Assembly: GCA_900548545.1 (NCBI GenBank) | Contig: URKX01000048.1 | Location: 1-10,998, forward strand | Source of the DNA: an uncultured Oscillospiraceae bacterium | Lineage (GTDB): Bacteria > Bacillota > Clostridia > Oscillospirales > Acutalibacteraceae | Direction of reading: 5' to 3' | DNA length: 10,998 bases | In this document: positions 6,947 to 10,998 of the stretch, one piece after another | How positions within the stretch are numbered: the stretch's first letter is position 1 | Layout of the letters: each line of letters begins with the position of its first letter | Program-made: the position numbers and the translations under genes | The notes under the pieces: generated by a model | Seen by the model: the letters and a program-made list of their open reading frames with translations, nothing else | Told to the model about the DNA's origin: nothing | Database searches by the model: none

Positions 6947-9043
6947 TTATTCAGACTTTTTGCCCCGCTCAGAGATGATCTTCTCAGAAATGTTCTTGGG
7001 AACCTCAGCATAGTGGGCAGGCTCCATGGTGTACTGGCCACGGCCTTGGGTCTTAGACCGCATATCGGTGGCGTAACCAAACATTTCAGACAGGGGCACC
7101 TCAGCGTTGACCTGCTGGGCACCGGGGATAGCGTCCATGCCCAGGATCATGCCACGGCGGGAGTTCAGGTCGCCGATCACGTCGCCCATATACTCCTCGG
7201 GAGTGATGACGGTGACCTTCATGATGGGCTCCATCAGCACGGGATCAGCCTTGCGCATGGCCTCTTTGAAAGCCATAGAACCGGCGATCTTAAATGCCAT
7301 TTCAGAGGAGTCCACTTCGTGGTAAGAACCATCGTACAGGGTGACTTTCACATCCACGACGTTGTAGCCAGCCAAAACACCGGACAGCATTGCGCCCTGG
7401 ATACCTTGGTCAACCGCGGGGATATACTCCTTGGGGATAGCGCCGCCAACCACAGCGTTGACGAACTCGTAACCCTTGCCAGGGTTGGGCTCCAGACGGA
7501 TCTTAACGTGACCGTACTGGCCTTTACCACCGGACTGACGGGCATACTTGGTATCCACGTCGGAGTTCTTGCGGATGGTTTCTTTGTAAGCAACCTGGGG
7601 CTTACCAACGTTGGCTTCCACCTTGAACTCACGCATCAGACGGTCCACGATGATCTCCAGGTGGAGCTCACCCATACCGGCGATGATGGTCTGGCCAGTT
7701 TCCTCATCGGTATAAGCCTTGAAGGTGGGGTCTTCTTCCGCCAGCTTGGCAAGGGCAATGCCCATCTTTTCCTGGCCAGCCTTGGTCTTGGGCTCGATAG
7801 CCACACGGATAACGGGATCCGGGAACTCCATGGACTCCAGGATGATGGGATGCTTCTCATCGCAAAGGGTATCGCCCGTTGTGGTATTTTTCAGACCCAC
7901 TGCAGCAGCGATATCGCCAGCGTACACACGATCAATATCTTTACGGTCATTTGCGTGCATCTGTACAATACGGCCCATGCGCTCGTTATTGTCCTTCACA
8001 GAGTTGTATACTGTAGAACCTGCCTCAATGGAGCCAGAATACACACGGAAGAAGCACAGCTTGCCGACAAAGGTGTCGGTAGCAATTTTAAACGCCAAGG
8101 CAGAGAAAGGCTCGTCATCAGAAGAATGACGTACTTCTTCCTCTTCTGTATCGGGATTCACTCCCTTAATTGCAGGGACATCCGTCGGGGCGGGCATATA
8201 ATCCACAATTGCATCCAGCAGCTTCTGTACACCCTTATTCTTGTAGGAAGTACCGCAGGTAACAGGCACCATATGATTGCCAATCGTAGATTTACGAATG
8301 CAGTCCTTAATGTCGTTCACTTCGATCTCTTCCCCAGAGAGATACTTGTCCATAATCACGTCATCCTGCTCGGCAACATGCTCCACGAGTTCTTCGTGAT
8401 ATTTTTCTGCAAGCTCCTGCATATCTTCAGGGATCTCCTCGCAGCGGATATCTTTGCCCAAGTCGTCATAATAGACATAGGCTTTCATCTCCACCAGGTC
8501 GATGATTCCCTTGAAGGTATCTTCGCTACCGATAGGAAGCTGAATCGGCACTGCATTGCATTTGAGACGGTCTTTCATCATCTGTACGACACGATAGAAA
8601 TCGGCGCCCATGATGTCCATCTTATTGACGTAAGCCATACGGGGGACCTTATATTCCTCCGCCTGGCGCCACACGGTTTCAGACTGGGGCTCAACACCGC
8701 CCTTCGCGCAGAAAACGGTTACAGAACCGTCCAAAACGCGGAGAGAGCGCTCCACTTCCACGGTGAAGTCCACGTGGCCGGGAGTGTCGATAATGTTGAT
8801 GCGGTTCTGGTTGCCGTTGCGGTCCGGCCAAAAACAGGTGGTAGCAGCGGACGTAATCGTAATGCCGCGCTCCTGCTCCTGGGCCATCCAGTCCATGGTA
8901 GCAGCGCCCTCGTGGGTCTCGCCAATTTTATAATTGACGCCTGTGTAAAACAGGATACGCTCTGTGGTGGTAGTTTTACCGGCATCGATGTGAGCCATGA
9001 TGCCGATGTTTCTGGTTAATTCGAGTGGTACCTGCCTGGCCAT
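6947..9043 (-). CDS. fusA: Elongation factor G
   Basis: EF-G, the GTPase that drives translocation of tRNA and mRNA through the ribosome and, with ribosome recycling factor, splits ribosomes. The 698-residue product has the family's usual length and start (MARQVPLELTRNIGIMAHID). Motifs seen: G1 AHIDAGKTT (17-25), G2 RGITIT (59-64), G3 DTPGH (86-90) and G4 NKMD (140-143), then domains II to V including GELHLEIIVDRL and the SGGKGQYGHVKI stretch of domain IV. The ATG at 9043 follows AAGGAGG by about 6 nt and lies 18 nt after the rpsG stop, so the two are co-transcribed. Base composition changes inside the gene: sampled lines from about 7900 to 8640 are 43-48% GC, against 55-63% nearer the 3' end. 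Confidence 0.98.
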   Translation of the reverse strand: MARQVPLELTRNIGIMAHIDAGKTTTTERILFYTGVNYKIGETHEGAATMDWMAQEQERGITITSAATTCFWPDRNGNQNRINIIDTPGHVDFTVEVERSLRVLDGSVTVFCAKGGVEPQSETVWRQAEEYKVPRMAYVNKMDIMGADFYRVVQMMKDRLKCNAVPIQLPIGSEDTFKGIIDLVEMKAYVYYDDLGKDIRCEEIPEDMQELAEKYHEELVEHVAEQDDVIMDKYLSGEEIEVNDIKDCIRKSTIGNHMVPVTCGTSYKNKGVQKLLDAIVDYMPAPTDVPAIKGVNPDTEEEEVRHSSDDEPFSALAFKIATDTFVGKLCFFRVYSGSIEAGSTVYNSVKDNNERMGRIVQMHANDRKDIDRVYAGDIAAAVGLKNTTTGDTLCDEKHPIILESMEFPDPVIRVAIEPKTKAGQEKMGIALAKLAEEDPTFKAYTDEETGQTIIAGMGELHLEIIVDRLMREFKVEANVGKPQVAYKETIRKNSDVDTKYARQSGGKGQYGHVKIRLEPNPGKGYEFVNAVVGGAIPKEYIPAVDQGIQGAMLSGVLAGYNVVDVKVTLYDGSYHEVDSSEMAFKIAGSMAFKEAMRKADPVLMEPIMKVTVITPEEYMGDVIGDLNSRRGMILGMDAIPGAQQVNAEVPLSEMFGYATDMRSKTQGRGQYTMEPAHYAEVPKNISEKIISERGKKSE

Positions 9044-9061
9044 AATTTCCTCCTTAATACA

Positions 9062-9532
9062 TTACCATCTGTAATGAGCAAACGCCCTGTTGGCCTCTGC
9101 CATCTTGTGTGTATCGTCACGCTTCTTAGCTGCGCCGCCTGCGCCGTTAACCGCGTCGAGGATTTCTCCGGCCAGTCTCTCTCTCATGGTTTTTTCCGAA
9201 CGGAGCCTGGAATAATTCGTGAGCCAGCGCAGTCCCAAAGTCTGACGTCTCTCAGGACGTACTTCCATAGGAACCTGATAGGTGGAACCGCCGACACGGC
9301 GGGCCTTTACCTCCAGACTGGGCATCACATTTTCCATCGCCTGCTCGAAAACTTCGAGCGGCTCTTTGCCCGTCTTCTCCGCTACGATATCAAATGCACC
9401 ATATACGATTTTCTGGGCAACACCCTTCTTACCGTCATACATGATATTATTGATTAAACGGGTGACAAGCTTGGAATGATACATAGGATCAGGCAAAACA
9501 TCACGTTTTGCCACATTGCCTCTTCTTGGCAT
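9062..9532 (-). CDS. rpsG: Small ribosomal subunit protein S7
   Basis: S7 nucleates assembly of the 30S head by binding the 3' major domain of 16S rRNA. The 156-residue product, starting MPRRGNVAKRDVLPDPMYHS, is the standard length. It carries the family core LVTRLINNIMYDGKKGVAQKI, GGSTYQVPMEVRPERR and the C-terminal MAEANRAFAHYRW. I chose the ATG at 9532 because GGAGGG lies about 7 nt upstream and the family starts at MPRRG; the in-frame extension to 9580 adds 16 residues without support. It sits in the str operon between rpsL (186-nt spacer) and fusA (18-nt gap). In E. coli S7 represses its own operon by binding the S12-S7 spacer; the long structured spacer here would allow that, but this is inference. 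Confidence 0.98.
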   Translation of the reverse strand: MPRRGNVAKRDVLPDPMYHSKLVTRLINNIMYDGKKGVAQKIVYGAFDIVAEKTGKEPLEVFEQAMENVMPSLEVKARRVGGSTYQVPMEVRPERRQTLGLRWLTNYSRLRSEKTMRERLAGEILDAVNGAGGAAKKRDDTHKMAEANRAFAHYRW

Positions 9533-9718
9533 AATCTTCCCTCCTTCATAAAATGATATCATCGGTACTCGAAAGTACAAACTCCCGCTGGCCAGAAAGG
9601 CAAATTACCCGACCCCGATACGGAATCTATATAAAATGCCAAATCCACGCCTATCGGCGCGGTAAGCCATACGAATTCTGCCTTACGAATGTGTTTGGAA
9701 ACCTTGCGGTCAAAGCTC
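9533..9718 (-). other. Structured S12-S7 intercistronic spacer
   Basis: This 186-nt gap holds no credible gene or promoter. On the minus strand it contains CCGCGCC-GATA-GGCGTGG (9645-9662, a 7-bp stem with one G-U), the palindrome CTGGCCAG (9588-9595), GUACU-UUCG-AGUAC (9565-9578) and the palindrome ATGATATCAT (9553-9562), the last just before the rpsG ribosome site. The E. coli equivalent is the S7 autoregulatory site; the same role here is inferred from position only. Confidence 0.45.
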
Positions 9719-10147
9719 TTACGCCTTCTTTGCGCCCGCCTTAGGTCTCTTCGCGCCGTACTTGGACCTAGCCTGCATACGCTTTGCAACGCCCTGAGCA
9801 TCCAACGTACCACGGATAATGTGATAACGCACGCCAGGAAGGTCGCGTACACGGCCGCCGCGGATCATGACGACACTGTGCTCCTGCAGGTTATGGCCGA
9901 CGCCCGGAATATAAGCGGTAACCTCAATTCCGTTGGAAAGCCTGACTCTCGCAATTTTTCTCAGAGCAGAGTTCGGCTTCTTCGGAGTTGTGGTCTTTAC
10001 CGTCGTGCAGACACCACGCTTCTGGGGGGAATCCTGATCAATTGCAGTTCTCTTCTTGGAATTCCATCCCTTGAGCAGCGCAGGGGCCTTGCTCTTCTTT
10101 TCCGCAACGGCACGTCCATTGTGAATCAGCTGATTAAAGGTTGGCAT
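9719..10147 (-). CDS. rpsL: Small ribosomal subunit protein S12
   Basis: S12 lies at the decoding centre and helps control accuracy of tRNA selection. The 142-residue product starts MPTFNQLIHNGRAVAEKKSK and holds the conserved TTTPKKPNSALRK (52-64), PGVGHNLQEHSVV (81-93) and RSKYGAKRPKAG near the end, with a slightly lysine/alanine-extended tail. K56, matching E. coli Lys43 of the precursor (a streptomycin-resistance site), is intact. At the second such site, E. coli Lys88, this protein has Arg101 (GGRVRDLPGVRYH, codon CGC at 9845-9847). The adjacent Asp102, the residue methylthiolated by RimO in E. coli, is kept. The ATG at 10147 follows AAGGAGG by 7 nt. It is the first gene of the str operon, preceded by its own promoter and a structured leader. 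Confidence 0.98.
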   Translation of the reverse strand: MPTFNQLIHNGRAVAEKKSKAPALLKGWNSKKRTAIDQDSPQKRGVCTTVKTTTPKKPNSALRKIARVRLSNGIEVTAYIPGVGHNLQEHSVVMIRGGRVRDLPGVRYHIIRGTLDAQGVAKRMQARSKYGAKRPKAGAKKA

Positions 10148-10177
10148 AGTGCACCTCCTTATAAAAAATTTATATGT

Positions 10178-10219
10178 TCAGACACAGCACTTAGAATGCC
10201 CGTCCAGACACCATTTCAT
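10178..10219 (-). CDS. Possible 13-residue leader peptide before rpsL
   Basis: In the rpsL leader the minus strand has GAGGA (10227-10231), 7 nt, then ATG and 13 codons reading MKWCLDGHSKCCV before TGA. It ends 30 nt before the rpsL ATG. Three of the 13 residues are cysteine. Its ribosome site lies in a segment that can pair with the start of the leader. A short frame of this kind can arise by chance, so this is a candidate only. Confidence 0.3.
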   Translation of the reverse strand: MKWCLDGHSKCCV

Positions 10220-10222
10220 ACC

Positions 10223-10292
10223 GCTTTCCTCAAATCGTAAAAGTGCCGCTTCCCACGAAAATACTGGGAAGCGGCAAAATTTACTGGAAAGC
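10223..10292 (-). promoter_or_regulatory. Structured rpsL leader hairpin, possible attenuator
   Basis: An 11-bp perfect stem (minus GCCGCTTCCCA, 10265-10275, with TGGGAAGCGGC, 10245-10255) has a 9-nt loop. It is enclosed by a 7-bp outer stem, GCTTTCC (10286-10292) with GGAAAGC (10223-10229). It lies downstream of the str promoter, so it is part of the new transcript, and only a weak ACTTTTA follows it. It may be an attenuator, a processing site, or a weak terminator for rpoC readthrough. Confidence 0.55.
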
Positions 10293-10305
10293 CGCTCAGT
10301 TCTGT

Positions 10306-10335
10306 ATTATAACACCAGGTTTTTACTTTTGTCAA
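10306..10335 (-). promoter_or_regulatory. Near-consensus promoter of the str operon
   Basis: TTGACA (10330-10335) and TATAAT (10306-10311) on the minus strand are separated by 18 nt, in the gap between the rpoC stop and rpsL. Transcription should begin near 10299, giving a leader of about 150 nt before the rpsL ATG. Confidence 0.88.
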
Positions 10336-10358
10336 GCGTTTTCCTGGCTTTGGAACCT

Positions 10359-10998
10359 TTAGGAGTCAATTTCTTCTACGTTGAAATCTTCCGCGCCAGA
10401 AGCCATGGGGTAATCTGCCTGCACCTCTTCCAAATAGGGTGAGTCAGTAAACTTTTCCTGATTCGCAGGTGCAATTTCGACATCGCTGTAGCACTTCATC
10501 CCCGTTCCGGCAGGAACCAGCTTGCCGATAATAACATTTTCCTTCAAACCAATCAGAGTGTCCACCTTACCTTTAATCGCAGCATCGGTAAGCACGCGTG
10601 TGGTTTCCTGGAAAGAGGCGGCAGACAGGAAGGAATCCGTAGCCAGAGACGCCTTGGTAATACCCAGAAGGATAGGAGTAAAGGTTGCCTCCCTCAGTTC
10701 GGACTCACCGTTCGCAATCCTTCTGCGGATCTCCTCATTGGCGGAAAACACCTCGTTTTTATCAGCAAGGGAACTGACCAGAAGCGTCGTATCCCCTGCA
10801 TCGTCAATTCTCACCTTACGAAGCATCTGGCGCACAATGATCTCAATATGCTTGTCGTTGATATCAACACCCTGCATACGGTAAACGCGCTGCACTTCCT
10901 GGATCAGATAATCCTGAACCTCCTGTGTGCCGCTGATGGCCAGTACGTCGTGAGGGTTGACCGATCCTTCCGTAATGCGCTTGCCGCGCTTGATATAA
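10359..10998 (-). CDS. rpoC: RNA polymerase beta' subunit, C-terminal part
   Basis: The last 212 residues of beta', the catalytic subunit of RNA polymerase; the gene enters from the right edge and its 5' part is outside the window. The frame is open to the edge, so the first in-window start codon is not the gene start. Recognisable C-terminal stretches are RITEGSVNPHDVL, EVQRVYRMQGVDINDKHIEI, RQMLRKVRIDDAGDTTL, FLSAASFQETTRVLTDAA and GLKENVIIGKLVPAGTGM, all typical of the beta' jaw-to-C-terminus region of Bacillota. It ends in an acidic tail (AEDFNVEEIDS). The str-operon promoter begins only about 24 nt after its stop codon; no separate gene (such as the L7Ae-like one found here in Bacillus) lies between rpoC and rpsL. 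Confidence 0.97.
   Translation of the reverse strand, partial: YIKRGKRITEGSVNPHDVLAISGTQEVQDYLIQEVQRVYRMQGVDINDKHIEIIVRQMLRKVRIDDAGDTTLLVSSLADKNEVFSANEEIRRRIANGESELREATFTPILLGITKASLATDSFLSAASFQETTRVLTDAAIKGKVDTLIGLKENVIIGKLVPAGTGMKCYSDVEIAPANQEKFTDSPYLEEVQADYPMASGAEDFNVEEIDS

Noticed and set aside
6929..6948. Intrinsic terminator between fusA and tuf
   Set aside because: Only a 5-bp AT-rich stem (AAGTG with CACTT) stands before the T6 run, and part of that run belongs to the tuf promoter; too weak to call.
7013..9019. 668-codon plus-strand frame opposite fusA, and a similar frame at 5504-6898 opposite tuf
   Set aside because: Antisense shadows of highly biased genes; their translations show no recognisable protein and no ribosome site or promoter supports them.
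9620..9660. rpsG promoter around TATATA in the S12-S7 spacer
   Set aside because: No acceptable -35 box lies 16-18 nt upstream of the TATATA.
9559..9852. 97-codon minus-strand frame across the end of rpsL and the spacer
   Set aside because: Out of frame with rpsL, Arg-rich shadow sequence, no ribosome site.

Overview
The window looks like a chromosomal housekeeping segment from a Gram-positive, low-oxygen gut-type Bacillota, most likely class Clostridia near the Oscillospiraceae/Ruminococcaceae. This is inferred from the rpoC-rpsL-rpsG-fusA-tuf order, the strong AAGGAGG ribosome sites, an S-box (SAM-I) riboswitch in front of metK, a RecD2-type helicase and a fairly high GC content. Every gene I can support lies on the minus strand, so transcription runs from high to low coordinates.

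Right part (10998 to about 5597): the 3' end of rpoC, then the str operon rpsL (S12), rpsG (S7), fusA (EF-G) and tuf (EF-Tu). A near-consensus promoter lies just after the rpoC stop. It drives a leader of about 150 nt that holds a strong hairpin and a possible 13-codon leader ORF. The 186-nt S12-S7 spacer is long and rich in small hairpins. tuf has its own likely promoter and ends at a clear intrinsic terminator.

Middle (5590 to 4200): a 16-bp inverted repeat, a good promoter, and a gene for an XRE-type DNA-binding protein with a multi-pass membrane domain. That gene is broken by two opposite 1-nt frameshifts, each in a short homopolymer run. A consensus promoter and a SAM-I riboswitch with terminator and antiterminator follow, controlling metK (S-adenosylmethionine synthetase).

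Left part (about 2881 to 1): the metK terminator, then a probable operon of an unrecognised 112-residue membrane-anchored protein, recD2 (ATP-dependent 5'-3' DNA helicase, TTG start) and an AT-rich two-membrane-segment gene that runs off the left edge.

I see no mobile element, CRISPR array, tRNA, rRNA or clearly new multi-gene system. The points worth following up are regulatory or allelic: the rpsL leader, the S12-S7 spacer, a naturally arginine-bearing S12 at the streptomycin-resistance lysine site, the palindrome near the XRE gene, and the two small membrane proteins flanking recD2.
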